Assembly: GCF_001612965.1 (NCBI RefSeq)
Contig: NZ_BDBL01000006.1
Location: forward strand, 124,001 to 188,000
DNA length: 64,000 nt
Source of the DNA: Nocardia kruczakiae NBRC 101016
Lineage (GTDB): Bacteria > Actinomycetota > Actinomycetes > Mycobacteriales > Mycobacteriaceae
Direction of reading: 5' to 3'
Shown: positions 26,451-35,792 of the stretch, piece after piece
How positions within the stretch are numbered: position 1 is the first letter of the stretch
Layout: the number at the start of each line of letters is the position of its first letter
The notes under the pieces: generated by a model
Databases searched by the model: none
Seen by the model: the letters and a program-made list of their open reading frames with translations, nothing else
Told to the model about the DNA's origin: nothing
Translations under genes and position numbers: made by a program

Positions 26451-27490
26451 TGGGTCGGATCGCAGAGCGGGCACTGAAATGGAAATGGCGCGGACGGTTG
26501 CCGATGCGGGAACGCAATCGCGTGCGCGTGGGCGTCGTCGGCACACTGCTGGTGGTCATCGTGCTCGCGGTCGTCTTCGAGTACCGGTCCATTCCCGGCG
26601 TCAGTGACAATTCGAATTATCGCGCCGAGTTCGCCGATGCCAGCGGTTTGGCGGTCAAGGACGACGTGCAGGTCGCCGGTGTGGTGGTGGGCCGGGTAAA
26701 GAGCGTCGAGCTGTCGGGTGATCGGGTGGAAGTCGAATTCACCGCCGATACCCATGGTGTGCGGCTCGGCGCCGACACCCGGGCGGCGATCCGGGTCGGC
26801 ACGCTGCTGGGAAAGCGCTACATCGAACTCGGCCCCGAGGGACCGGGAACCCTCGCGGCCGGAGCGACTATTCCGTTGCAGCGCACCACATCCGGCTACG
26901 ACATCTCCCGGTCGCTCGCGGAGGTGTCCGATACGGTGGCGAAGACCGACAAGACGCGCCTCAGCGACGCGTTGAATCAGGCCGGCGCGTTGTTGAAGAC
27001 CGTGTCGCCCGACCTGGAATCGTCACTGACCGGCATAACCCGGCTGTCGAACACGGTCGCGAGCCGGGACCAGGCGATCGACGATCTGCTGGCTCATGCC
27101 AACGGCGTCAGCGGAATTCTTTCCCAGCGAAACGAACAGTTCGCACTCCTGCTGGCCGACGGCCGATCCCTGTTCGGTGCGCTGAACACCCGGGCGGACG
27201 AAATTCACCGGGTTCTGGTGCAGGCGAAAAGCGTCTTCGACGAACTGAGTGCGCTCGCCCAGGAGAACACCGCGAGTATCGGGCCCACACTGACCGAACT
27301 GGGCACGACAGTGGAGACCTTGAACAAGAACTACAAGAACGTCAGCGATTCGATTTCCGGCCTGCGGACGTTCGTGACCCAGCTCAGTGACGTCGTCGCC
27401 AGTGGCCCCTTCTTCAATGTGCTGCTGGACAACATCACCCCGGCGACGTTGAACAATCCGCAGCCCAACAATTCCGGAGGCCCGCGATGA
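26450..27490 (+). CDS. mceC: MceC substrate-binding protein
   Basis: A 346-residue Mce protein. I used the ATG at 26450, which overlaps the mceB stop; the open frame extends to 26366 without a ribosome site. It has the usual N-terminal helix (VRVGVVGTLLVVIVLAVVF), MCE domain (FADASGLAVKDDVQVAGVVVGRV) and a C-terminal coiled region ending NNPQPNNSGGPR. Four bases overlap mceD. Confidence 0.9.
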   Translation: MGRIAERALKWKWRGRLPMRERNRVRVGVVGTLLVVIVLAVVFEYRSIPGVSDNSNYRAEFADASGLAVKDDVQVAGVVVGRVKSVELSGDRVEVEFTADTHGVRLGADTRAAIRVGTLLGKRYIELGPEGPGTLAAGATIPLQRTTSGYDISRSLAEVSDTVAKTDKTRLSDALNQAGALLKTVSPDLESSLTGITRLSNTVASRDQAIDDLLAHANGVSGILSQRNEQFALLLADGRSLFGALNTRADEIHRVLVQAKSVFDELSALAQENTASIGPTLTELGTTVETLNKNYKNVSDSISGLRTFVTQLSDVVASGPFFNVLLDNITPATLNNPQPNNSGGPR

Positions 27491-28626
27491 AACGGTTTCC
27501 TCGATTCGCGGTGATCGCGGTGGGTGTGGTGGCGGTCGTCGCGGTGGCCGTCTCGGTCCTGGCGGCCGCCCATCCCTCCACAAAGCACGTGGTGGCCTAC
27601 TTCCGCAGCACCACCGGGCTCTACCCCGGCGACTCCGTCGATGTGCTGGGGGTGAAGATCGGGACGGTGGACAAGGTCGTCCCCGCCGGTGACCGGGTCC
27701 GGGTCGAGATGTCGGTGGACGCCGATCGGCGCGTGCCGGCCGACGCGAAGGCCGCCATCATCGCCCCGACGCTCGTCTCGGGCCGATACGTCCAATTCGC
27801 GCCCGCCTATACCCACGGGCCGACGCTCGCCGACGGCGCGGTCATCCCGCTGGAGCGCACCGCCGTGCCGGTCTCCTTCGACGAGGAGAAGAAGCAGGTC
27901 GACGAGCTGCTCGAGGCCCTGGGACCGAACGGCCACAACGGAAATGGGCCGCTGGCGGATGCGGTCAGCGCGGCCGCGGGCACGGTGGACGGCCGCGGCA
28001 CCACCATCAACAACACCTTGGCGGCACTGTCGGCGGCGGCGGTCGCGCTGGACAAGGGCAGCCCGGATCTGTTCGGGACGTTGCGCAATCTGCAGAGTTT
28101 CGTCTCCGCGCTGGCGGCCAACGACAAACAGATCGTCGGATTCGCCGGGCAGCTGTCGTCGGTGTCGCAATTGCTCTCCGACAACCGCACCGAGCTGAAC
28201 GCACTGCTGAACAGCCTGGCTACTCAGATGGGGCAGATCCAGGAGTTCGTGAAGAACAACCGCGGCCAACTCGTGAGCGATGTGTCGTCATTGCAGCACA
28301 TCACCCAGTTGCTGGTGGACAAGGAAGACGATCTCGCCCAGATTCTGCACAGCGCCCCGACGGCACTGGGCGACTTCTACAACATCTACGACCCGCAGAC
28401 CGCGTCGCTGACGGGCGGCCTGGCGCTGCCGGGCATTCCGGATGGCCGCTCGCTGCTGTGTGTGCTCGCCACCACGGTGAATGCCCCGCCGGATATGTGC
28501 CGGACGGCGACCCAGTCGCTGGCGGGCCAGCTGGCCGGTGCGGTAGCGGGGACCCGACCACCTTCGGCGCCGGCGCCGACCGACCTGCAGGGGCTGCTGG
28601 CTCCGCTGACGGGGGGTACTCGATGA
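27487..28626 (+). CDS. mceD: MceD substrate-binding protein
   Basis: A 379-residue Mce protein with N-terminal helix (FAVIAVGVVAVVAVAVSVLAA), MCE domain (TTGLYPGDSVDVLGVKIGTV) and the conserved ALPGIPDGRSLLCVLATTV near the end. It overlaps both neighbours by four bases. It belongs to the same tunnel complex. Confidence 0.9.
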   Translation: MKRFPRFAVIAVGVVAVVAVAVSVLAAAHPSTKHVVAYFRSTTGLYPGDSVDVLGVKIGTVDKVVPAGDRVRVEMSVDADRRVPADAKAAIIAPTLVSGRYVQFAPAYTHGPTLADGAVIPLERTAVPVSFDEEKKQVDELLEALGPNGHNGNGPLADAVSAAAGTVDGRGTTINNTLAALSAAAVALDKGSPDLFGTLRNLQSFVSALAANDKQIVGFAGQLSSVSQLLSDNRTELNALLNSLATQMGQIQEFVKNNRGQLVSDVSSLQHITQLLVDKEDDLAQILHSAPTALGDFYNIYDPQTASLTGGLALPGIPDGRSLLCVLATTVNAPPDMCRTATQSLAGQLAGAVAGTRPPSAPAPTDLQGLLAPLTGGTR

Positions 28627-29849
28627 AACAGATCAGGAAGAAGACGGCCCTGTCGGTATCGCTCGGTCTCTTGGCGACGACGACGGTGCTGGCGGGCTGC
28701 GGACGTTTCGACGGCGTCAATTCCCTGCCGTTGCCGGGGAATGCGTCGAAGGGGAGCGGCTTCGACATCACCGTCGACATGCCGAATGTGCAGAACCTGG
28801 TGAACAATTCGGTGGTCAAATCCGGCAACGTCGATGTCGGCACCGTGACGTTGATCCGACTGGACGGGTGGCATGCGCGGCTGACCGTTCAATTGAACGA
28901 TTCCGCCGCGTTGCCCGCGAATGTGTCGGCCACGCTCGGCCAGACCAGCATTCTGGGTGCCCAGTACCTGGAATTGTCGGTCCCCTCGGGACAGCAGCCC
29001 GCGACGCGCTCCTTGCAGGCGGGCGATGTCATCGGATTGGAGCGAAGCGGCGAGTACCCCTCCACCGATCGGGTGCTGTCCGCATTGTCGGGGGTGCTCA
29101 ATGGCGGTGGGCTCGAACAGATCCGGACCATCGTCGCCGAGGCCGATTCCGTGCTCGACGGCCGCGAGGAAACCCTGCGCGACCTGATCGACAATCTGGA
29201 CACCTTCGTCACCAGCCTGAACAACCAGCGCGACGATATCGTCCGGGCCATCGATTCGGTGGACAAGTTGTCGGGCACGCTCGGCGCCCAGACCGCGACC
29301 ATCGACAAGGGGCTCGCCACGCTGGCGCCCGCATTCGGAGTGCTCGACAAGCAGCAACGGCAGCTGACCGACACACTGGCCAGCCTCGGTCGTTTCGGAC
29401 AGGTCGCCAACGAGGTGCTGACGGCCAGTCACACCGGATTGGTCGACGATCTGACCAATCTGCGGCCGGTCCTGACCGAATTGGCGGCCGCGGGAGTCAA
29501 TCTGCCGAAGGCGCTCGACCTGGCCGCGACGATTCCGTTCCCGGTTTCGACGATCGATCGTGCGATCCGCGGCGACTTCATCAACCTGTACCTGACGCTC
29601 GACCTGAGCGCCAATGGTGTGCTGAACAAGATCCTGCCCAGCATGCCGAAGGGCCTGCTGGAAAGCGTGGTGGCCATCGGTCATGTGGTGGATCCGATGA
29701 TCGCGCCGACCCAGGCGCCCCCGCCCGCAGACGCCGCACCGCCGGCAGTCGGCGTGCCGCCGCAGCCCCTGGCGTTGCCGGCACTTCCGCCGTTGCCCGG
29801 GTTGCCGGGTTTGTTCGCGCCGCTCGCACCCAGCGCCGGAGGACACTGA
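28623..29849 (+). CDS. mceE: MceE lipoprotein
   Basis: A 408-residue Mce protein and the lipoprotein subunit of the operon. A basic N-terminus (MKQIRKK) and hydrophobic stretch lead to the lipobox VLAGC, with the lipidated cysteine near residue 24. The MCE domain follows (VVKSGNVDVGTVTLI). The C-terminal 50 residues are Pro/Ala-rich. In known systems MceE anchors the tunnel. Its stop overlaps mceF (TGATG). Confidence 0.9.
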   Translation: MKQIRKKTALSVSLGLLATTTVLAGCGRFDGVNSLPLPGNASKGSGFDITVDMPNVQNLVNNSVVKSGNVDVGTVTLIRLDGWHARLTVQLNDSAALPANVSATLGQTSILGAQYLELSVPSGQQPATRSLQAGDVIGLERSGEYPSTDRVLSALSGVLNGGGLEQIRTIVAEADSVLDGREETLRDLIDNLDTFVTSLNNQRDDIVRAIDSVDKLSGTLGAQTATIDKGLATLAPAFGVLDKQQRQLTDTLASLGRFGQVANEVLTASHTGLVDDLTNLRPVLTELAAAGVNLPKALDLAATIPFPVSTIDRAIRGDFINLYLTLDLSANGVLNKILPSMPKGLLESVVAIGHVVDPMIAPTQAPPPADAAPPAVGVPPQPLALPALPPLPGLPGLFAPLAPSAGGH

Positions 29850-31333
29850 TGCACAAGACACGCCTGGTCAAACTGCAATTGACGGTGTTCGCCGTCGTCG
29901 CGGCGGTGAGCTTGGTCTTCGTGGGAATCAACTACTGCGGAATCCAGAACGCCACCCGCATCGGCACCTACACCGTCACGGCGCACTTCGCCGACGGCGC
30001 CGGTCTCTACGACAACGCTCTGGTCACCTATCGCGGCTCCGATGTAGGAGTCGTGCGATCGATCTCGTTGAGCGACAACGGGATCGCGGTGCAACTGCAG
30101 CTGAAGTCGAACAAGCGGATCCCGGCCGACACCCCGGCCGCGATCAAGAGCGTGTCCGCGGTCGGTGAGCAATACGTCGACCTGACGCCGACCGCCGACC
30201 GCGGCCCGTACCTGCACGACGGCAGCGTTATTCCCTTGGAGCACACCACGATTCCGACGTCCGCGGCGACCCTGCTCGATCATGTGGACCGGCTCCTGCA
30301 GGTCGTGCCGCCCGAGGATCTGCGCCAGACCCTGGCCGAAGGCTCGCGAGCTCTCGACGCGCAAGGGTCACCGGCCGGACGACTGATCGACTCCGCCGAT
30401 TCGATCATCGCTCTGGCACAAAAGAATTGGGATCCGACCAAGAGGTTGATCCAGGATGCGGAACCGCTGCTCGACACCGGTAACGCGGTGTCCTCGGATC
30501 TGACATCCTCGGTGCACGACCTGGCCTCGTTCACGGCGCAACTGGCCGGCGACGACCCGAATGTGCGCACGGTTCTCGACCAGGGCAAGGGGTTCGCGGA
30601 CACCGTCGGTTCGGCGCTGACCGACTTGACCGCGCCGCTGCCGAATCTGCTGGCGAATCTGCAGACGGTTGGTCAGGTGCTGCGGGTCAACGTCCCGGGG
30701 CTGCGACAGATCCTCGTTGTCTACCCGGCGATCACCGCGTCGTTCAACTACAGCGTGCAGCATCAGGGTCTGCAGCGGGACGGCGATCAGTTGAGCGCTC
30801 AGGCACCCCTGGACGTCAAGTTGCTGAACACGTTCGGGCCGGTGACCTGCACCCAGGGCTACGAGAGCACCCAGCGACGCGACCCGTCGGACACCAGCCC
30901 GGCACCGGCGAATCCGGATGCGACATGCATGCTGCCGCACAACGATCCCCAGGCGGTGCGCGGCTCCCGCAACATGCCGTGCGTCTCGAATCCCGCTGTG
31001 CGCACCACATATCAGGCCGACTGTCCCGGCGGCGCACCTTCGACCTGGCCCGGGATGCTGTCCCACCCGGGCGGTGCCGCGGCCTCCGCCCCGGCAGGCC
31101 CGCCGCCGGCGGCGCCGACCGCTGTCCCATCGCCGGCCGGACCGGCCGAACCCGCTCCGCCCGCCGCGCCGATCGCTCAACCCACCGATGCGCCCGCCGC
31201 CGTTCCGTACGACCCGGTGACCGGACGCTTCACCGCACCCGACGGAAAGGCATACACGGTCTCTTCGTTCGACACCACACAGAAGGAGGCGATGACGTGG
31301 CAACAGCTCCTGATCGAGCCGACACGAAACTGA
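29849..31333 (+). CDS. mceF: MceF substrate-binding protein
   Basis: A 494-residue Mce protein with N-terminal helix (LQLTVFAVVAAVSLVFV) and MCE domain (FADGAGLYDNALVTYRGSDVG). A region typical of MceF follows (PDATCMLPHNDPQAVRGSRN), then a long Pro/Ala tail (about residues 410-455). The final 40 residues (YDPVTGRFTAPDGKAYTV) are the usual MceF end. The next gene starts inside its last 37 bases. Confidence 0.9.
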   Translation: MHKTRLVKLQLTVFAVVAAVSLVFVGINYCGIQNATRIGTYTVTAHFADGAGLYDNALVTYRGSDVGVVRSISLSDNGIAVQLQLKSNKRIPADTPAAIKSVSAVGEQYVDLTPTADRGPYLHDGSVIPLEHTTIPTSAATLLDHVDRLLQVVPPEDLRQTLAEGSRALDAQGSPAGRLIDSADSIIALAQKNWDPTKRLIQDAEPLLDTGNAVSSDLTSSVHDLASFTAQLAGDDPNVRTVLDQGKGFADTVGSALTDLTAPLPNLLANLQTVGQVLRVNVPGLRQILVVYPAITASFNYSVQHQGLQRDGDQLSAQAPLDVKLLNTFGPVTCTQGYESTQRRDPSDTSPAPANPDATCMLPHNDPQAVRGSRNMPCVSNPAVRTTYQADCPGGAPSTWPGMLSHPGGAAASAPAGPPPAAPTAVPSPAGPAEPAPPAAPIAQPTDAPAAVPYDPVTGRFTAPDGKAYTVSSFDTTQKEAMTWQQLLIEPTRN

Positions 31334-31926
31334 GAAGTGACGATCCCGCGACGGAGGACACCGAGCCGAGCGCCGATTCGTCGTCTGTCGCCGTGGCCGA
31401 GGAAGCCACCGAAGTGTCCGCCGAAGTGAGAACCGCTCGGAGACTTCCCTTTACGGCGATCGGCGTGGCGCTGCTCGGCGTGGCGATCATCGCCGGGTCG
31501 GTCGTCGCCACCTTCATGCAGCTGCATCTGCGCGCCGACGATGCCGCCAAGGACAGGGATGCCGCGGTGGTGTCGGCGGCGCGGCGGATGGTGGTCGATC
31601 TGACCACATTGAGTCAGGGATCGCTGGATGGCGATATGAAACGGATCATGTCGGAAACAACCGGTTCCTTTCGCGATCAATTTTCCCACCAGGCGGATTC
31701 GTTCCGTCAGGTCGTGGCGAAGGGAGCCGTCGAGTCGACCGGGCAGGTGACCGAAGCCGGACTGATCAGCGCCGACCCCAACCAGGCTCAGGTGCTGGTG
31801 GCGTCGACCTCGACGGTCAAGAACAGTGACGCGCCGAATGGTCAGCAGCGGTTGTACCGGATGAAGGTCAGTCTGCAGCACCTCGGCGGGACATGGCTGA
31901 TCTCGGATGTGGAGTTCGTATCATGA
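31297..31926 (+). CDS. Mce-associated membrane protein 1
   Basis: A 209-residue single-pass protein of the Mas type that accompanies actinobacterial mce operons. The start is the GTG at 31297 with AAGGAGG eight bases upstream, inside the end of mceF. An acidic cytosolic N-terminus of about 50 residues, one helix (TAIGVALLGVAIIAGSVVATF) and an extracytoplasmic domain of the NTF2-like kind ending GTWLISDVEFVS are visible. Such proteins stabilise the transporter in mycobacteria. It overlaps the next gene by four bases. Confidence 0.85.
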   Translation: MATAPDRADTKLRSDDPATEDTEPSADSSSVAVAEEATEVSAEVRTARRLPFTAIGVALLGVAIIAGSVVATFMQLHLRADDAAKDRDAAVVSAARRMVVDLTTLSQGSLDGDMKRIMSETTGSFRDQFSHQADSFRQVVAKGAVESTGQVTEAGLISADPNQAQVLVASTSTVKNSDAPNGQQRLYRMKVSLQHLGGTWLISDVEFVS

Positions 31927-32471
31927 CAATCGCGAAAATCGTGCGCCGAGTGCCGCTGTGCACCGCAGCTCGGATCGAAGGCTGGTCGCGGCGGCGGAAA
32001 ACGCTTGTTCTGGTCCCGCTGGCGATGTGGCTGATCGCCCTCGTAGCCGCGGTCACGGTCATGGGAATTCGCATTCAGCACAACGACTCGGTGGACACCG
32101 CCCGAACCAGCGCGCTGGCGACCGCCGATAGCAGCGTTCCGAAACTCTTGTCCTATCGGGCGGATTCGGCCGAACAAGATCTCGACGCCGCGGCGAATCT
32201 GCTCACCGGCGATTTCAAGAATCGGTTCCAATCTCTGGTGAAGGACACGATCATCCCGGCGGCCACGGAGCATCAGACGGTGACCAAGGCGTCGGTGGCC
32301 GGCAAGTCGGTGGTGGACGCGACCTCGGATTCGGTCACCGTCCTGATGTTCATCGACCAGACCACCAGCAGCAAGGAATCCCCACAGCCGCGCCTGGATG
32401 CCAGTCGCGTGCGTATCCGGCTGAATCACATCGGCGATCAATGGCTGATCTCCGAACTGCAGCCGGTGTGA
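31923..32471 (+). CDS. Mce-associated membrane protein 2
   Basis: A 182-residue second Mas-type protein. A basic cytosolic start is followed by a helix (VLVPLAMWLIALVAAVTVMGI) and a domain ending DQWLISELQPV, parallel to the end of its neighbour. The ATG at 31923 overlaps the previous stop. The pair arrangement matches that seen after mce4-type operons. Confidence 0.85.
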   Translation: MTIAKIVRRVPLCTAARIEGWSRRRKTLVLVPLAMWLIALVAAVTVMGIRIQHNDSVDTARTSALATADSSVPKLLSYRADSAEQDLDAAANLLTGDFKNRFQSLVKDTIIPAATEHQTVTKASVAGKSVVDATSDSVTVLMFIDQTTSSKESPQPRLDASRVRIRLNHIGDQWLISELQPV

Positions 32472-32511
32472 CCCGCCAATCGAATCACGTCATCGAACAA
32501 CTGGAGAGAAT

Positions 32512-33519
32512 ATGAGTGGCGTCGAAGTCGCGGTGCAGGGGCTGACGAAGTCGTTCGGATCGCAGACGATCTGGCGGGATGTGTCGCTGACACTGCCGCG
32601 CGGTGAAATCAGTGTGCTGTTGGGGCCGTCGGGCACCGGGAAATCGGTATTCCTGAAGTCGTTGATCGGATTGCTGCGCCCCGAAGAGGGTTCGATCGTC
32701 ATCGACGGGACGGATATTCTGCGCTGTTCGAGCAAAGAACTCTATGAGATCCGGAAAATGTTCGGCGTCCTGTTCCAGGACGGTGCGCTGTTCGGATCCA
32801 TGGATCTCTACGACAACACCGCCTTCCCGCTACGTGAGCATACGAAGAAGAGCGAGTCAGAGATTCGCGACATCGTGATGGAGAAGATGGAGCTCGTCGG
32901 CCTCACCGGCGCCGAGACGAAACTTCCGGGCGAGATATCCGGTGGTATGCGCAAGCGCGCGGGGCTGGCTCGTGCGCTGGTGCTGGATCCGCAGATTATC
33001 CTCGTCGACGAACCCGACTCCGGTCTGGATCCGGTGCGTACCACCTACATCAGTCAGCTGCTGATGGATATCAACGCGCAGATCGACGCCACCATCCTGA
33101 TCGTTTCGCACAACATCAACCTGGCGCGCACCGTGCCGGACAACATCGGCATGCTGTTCCGCCGTGAACTGGTGATGTTCGGACCACGCGAGGTGCTGCT
33201 GACCAGTGACGAGCCGGTGGTCGAGCAATTCCTCAACGGCACCATGATCGGGCCGATCGGCATGTCGGAAGAAAAAGACGAAGCACAGATGGCTCATGAG
33301 CGGGCGCTGGTAGAAGCAGGCCACCACGCGGGCGGAGTCGAGGTGATCGCCGGGGTGGTGCCGCAAATGCGTCCCACACCGGGAATGCCGCTGCGGCAAG
33401 GGGAATTGCGAAGGCAGGACCGGGTGCGGGAAATTCTGCCGTCCCTGCCGCCGGCCGCGCAGAGCGTGATTCTGGAGTCCATGACCGAGGAGGAGTACGT
33501 CCCTCCCAGGTGGGGGTAA
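32512..33519 (+). CDS. mceG: MceG ATPase dedicated to this Mce system
   Basis: A 335-residue ABC ATPase of the MlaF/Mkl type. Walker A is GPSGTGKS (about residue 37), the signature is ISGGMRKRAG (about 142) and Walker B is IILVDEPDSGLD (about 162), with an H-loop in IVSHNI. The C-terminal extension of about 90 residues is characteristic of MceG. GGAGAGAAT precedes the ATG. In mycobacteria a single unlinked MceG serves all Mce systems; here it closes the operon 40 bases after the Mas gene, making the transporter self-contained. Confidence 0.9.
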   Translation: MSGVEVAVQGLTKSFGSQTIWRDVSLTLPRGEISVLLGPSGTGKSVFLKSLIGLLRPEEGSIVIDGTDILRCSSKELYEIRKMFGVLFQDGALFGSMDLYDNTAFPLREHTKKSESEIRDIVMEKMELVGLTGAETKLPGEISGGMRKRAGLARALVLDPQIILVDEPDSGLDPVRTTYISQLLMDINAQIDATILIVSHNINLARTVPDNIGMLFRRELVMFGPREVLLTSDEPVVEQFLNGTMIGPIGMSEEKDEAQMAHERALVEAGHHAGGVEVIAGVVPQMRPTPGMPLRQGELRRQDRVREILPSLPPAAQSVILESMTEEEYVPPRWG

Positions 33520-33526
33520 AACCCCC
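33512..33526 (+). terminator. Weak hairpin at the mceG stop
   Basis: GGGGGT (33512-33517) and ACCCCC (33521-33526) flank three bases and include the mceG stop codon. The stem is short and no U-run follows, so transcription probably continues in part into the P450 gene 132 bases on. Confidence 0.3.
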
Positions 33527-33657
33527 CGATGTGGTGAGGCGCGCACCGGGTGCCATCGCTGAGACTCGAATCACACTGCAGTACAACGAATGACGATCGC
33601 ACGGGCGTTCGCCGTAGGGCATCGAGAACGCGCGTAGACAACCGAGAGAGGTTGACC

Positions 33658-34977
33658 ATGACCACGGTCGAATCCGACACCGGGACCGTTCCAGACGACA
33701 TCGCACGCACCGTCGTCCTGCCCGAAGGACACGCCGACGACGCGAAGGTATTCGAGGCCTACCGCTGGCTGCGCGAAAATCAGCCGCTCGCCCAGGTGCG
33801 GGTGGAGGGCTACGACCCGCTCTGGCTCGTCACCAAGCATGCCGACCTCATGGAAATCGAGCGGCAGCCAGAGATCTTCAGCGCCGGTGGCGGTCCGGAC
33901 AAGGGCACGCACAACCCGCTGCTGGCGAATCAGGCCGGTGACGAATTCACTAAGCAGCTCCTGGGTGGGAGTCTGCGGATTCTCGACGCCCTGCCCTACC
34001 TGGACCCGCCGGAGCACACGGTCATCAAGGATGTCGCCTTCGACTGGTTCCGTCCCGCCAATCTGAAGAAGTGGGAGGACCAGATCCGCGCCATCGCAAG
34101 GGAATCGGTGCAGCGGCTGACCTCCGGATCGCCGGAGCTGGACGCGGTGCAGGAATTCAGTGTCTTCTTCCCGCTTCGGGTCATCATGACTCTGTTCGGT
34201 GTGCCGCAGGCCGACGAACCGCTGATGTTCGCCCTGACCCAGGACTTCTTCGGGGTCGCCGATCCGGACGCGATCCGCGACGATGTCGAAGCGCTGTCAC
34301 CGGATGCCGCGGCGCAGCAGTTCGCGGCAGCGATCAAGGATTTCTACGCCTACTTCGATGTCCTCGTCGAAGACCGCCGGGTGAATCCGCGCGATGATCT
34401 GGCCACCCTGATCGCCGTCGCCAAGGACGAGACGGGTGAGTACTTCCCGAAGTCCTTCGCCTACGGCTGGTTCATGGCGATCGCGACAGCCGGCCATGAC
34501 ACCACGGCGAGCACCTTGGCCGGATGCCTGCACAACCTGGCCGCTCGTCCGGACATCCTCGACCGGGTCAGGAACGACCCGAGTCTGATTCCGCACCTGG
34601 TCAACGAATCGCTGCGGATCGTGTCGCCGGTGAAGCAATTCACCCGGATGGTGCTGTCGGACTACGAACTGCGTGGTCAAAAGATCAAGGCCGGTGATCG
34701 GCTGGTGCTGCTGTTCCAGTCCGGAAACCGCGATGCCGAGGTGTTCGACAATCCCGACACCTTCGATATCGACCGGCGCCCGAACAAGCACATCGCCTTC
34801 GGCTACGGCCCGCACATGTGCATCGGCCAGCATCTGGCGAAGCTCGAGCTGAAGGTGATGCTGGAAGAGCTGCTGCCGCGGCTCGCGAAGGTCGAGGTAA
34901 CCGGCACGCCGAAGATGATCCAGACCAACTTTGTCGGTGGACTGCGTCACCTGCCGGTCCGACTGACCTTCTCCTGA
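33658..34977 (+). CDS. Cytochrome P450 1, CYP108 (P450terp)-like
   Basis: A 439-residue soluble class I P450. The I-helix motif is AGHDTT (Asp281-Thr283), ExxR is ESLR (Glu317-Arg320), and the heme loop [17 protein letters not shown] has the ligand Cys388. The N-terminus ([16 protein letters not shown]) and the end ([14 protein letters not shown]) follow the remembered sequence of CYP108A1, which hydroxylates the allylic methyl of alpha-terpineol. A terpenoid methyl group is therefore the likely target, by inference. Ferredoxin, reductase, alcohol and aldehyde dehydrogenases are all nearby. GAGAGAGG lies before the ATG. Confidence 0.88.
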   Translation: MTTVESDTGTVPDDIARTVVLPEGHADDAKVFEAYRWLRENQPLAQVRVEGYDPLWLVTKHADLMEIERQPEIFSAGGGPDKGTHNPLLANQAGDEFTKQLLGGSLRILDALPYLDPPEHTVIKDVAFDWFRPANLKKWEDQIRAIARESVQRLTSGSPELDAVQEFSVFFPLRVIMTLFGVPQADEPLMFALTQDFFGVADPDAIRDDVEALSPDAAAQQFAAAIKDFYAYFDVLVEDRRVNPRDDLATLIAVAKDETGEYFPKSFAYGWFMAIATAGHDTTASTLAGCLHNLAARPDILDRVRNDPSLIPHLVNESLRIVSPVKQFTRMVLSDYELRGQKIKAGDRLVLLFQSGNRDAEVFDNPDTFDIDRRPNKHIAFGYGPHMCIGQHLAKLELKVMLEELLPRLAKVEVTGTPKMIQTNFVGGLRHLPVRLTFS

Positions 34978-35052
34978 CCTCGTCGCGGTGCGCCGGGAGC
35001 GCGAAGTTCCCGGCGCACCGATGATTTCATCGAATAGAAAGTGCAGCAGCGC

Positions 35053-35370
35053 ATGGCGAAAGTCGTGTACCACCTACCGGACGGCACGACCTCCCAGGTC
35101 GACGTCGATGCGGGGCAGAGCATCATGAGTGGGTCGGTCAACAACAATCTGCCCGGAATCGTCGCCGAGTGCGGAGGCAGCTGCGCGTGCGCTACCTGCC
35201 ATGTGTTTCTCGCCCCCGAGTATCAAGATCTGTTCGCGGAGCCGAGCGACGAGGAATCCGAACTCATCGATTATCTCGATGGTGCGACACCGGAGTCCCG
35301 GCTGTCGTGCCAGCTGATCGTCTCCGATACCGACCGCGAAATCCACGTTCGCGTAGCCGACAGCCGGTGA
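35053..35370 (+). CDS. 2Fe-2S ferredoxin 1 (terpredoxin-like)
   Basis: A 105-residue ferredoxin of the adrenodoxin/putidaredoxin class. The cluster loop is AECGGSCACATCH (Cys-x5-Cys-x2-Cys), with the fourth cysteine in SRLSCQL. The fold start KVVYHLPDGTTSQVDVDAG is typical. It would shuttle electrons from reductase 1 to P450 1. I used the ATG at 35053; an in-frame GTG at 35041 is possible. It is 75 bases after the P450 gene and touches the next gene. Confidence 0.9.
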   Translation: MAKVVYHLPDGTTSQVDVDAGQSIMSGSVNNNLPGIVAECGGSCACATCHVFLAPEYQDLFAEPSDEESELIDYLDGATPESRLSCQLIVSDTDREIHVRVADSR

Positions 35371-35375
35371 TCGTG

Positions 35376-35792
35376 ATGGCTGCACATTCGAGCTCGAATA
35401 ACCGGTCGACAGATATCCGGCATGCTCCCTACATCATCGCCGGTATCGCGGCGCTATTGCTGACCTGGCCGCACGCATTCGACTGGATGCGAGACGGCGG
35501 GAACATCCTCAACCCGATCGCCTTCTTCGGCGACGCGATCGACGCGGGCGGCACGGCCGCATTCCTGAGTATCGACATGCTGATCGCCTGGGCGGTATTC
35601 ATGGTGTGGGTGGTGACCGACACCGCGCGCATCGGAATGGGCCGCAAATGGGGTGTGTTCTTCATCGTGCTGTCCTACATCGGGGTCTCCATGGCTTTCC
35701 CGGTTTATCTCGTTGCGCGCGAACGCTTTCTGGCTCGCCGCGGCGGTGCCGGGAGTGAGGACGCTGCTCGAGTGGCGGTGAGCAGCGAATGA
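35376..35792 (+). CDS. DUF2834-like membrane protein
   Basis: A 138-residue protein with three predicted helices (IIAGIAALLLTWPHAF, MLIAWAVFMVWVV, FFIVLSYIGVSMAFPVYLVA). The pattern of an asparagine/glycine-rich loop and DTARIGMGRKWG before the last helix is like the DUF2834 family of unknown function. It is wedged between ferredoxin and reductase and overlaps the reductase start by four bases, so it is firmly in the operon. A membrane anchor or substrate access role is speculative. The start could also be a GTG at 35367. Confidence 0.75.
   Translation: MAAHSSSNNRSTDIRHAPYIIAGIAALLLTWPHAFDWMRDGGNILNPIAFFGDAIDAGGTAAFLSIDMLIAWAVFMVWVVTDTARIGMGRKWGVFFIVLSYIGVSMAFPVYLVARERFLARRGGAGSEDAARVAVSSE

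Noticed and set aside
22608..33519. Interpretation of the mce operon as a sterol (mce4) locus
   Set aside because: No sterol ring-degradation genes, no CYP125-like P450 and no KstR-type site (AAC..GTT) are seen; the neighbouring P450 is CYP108-like.
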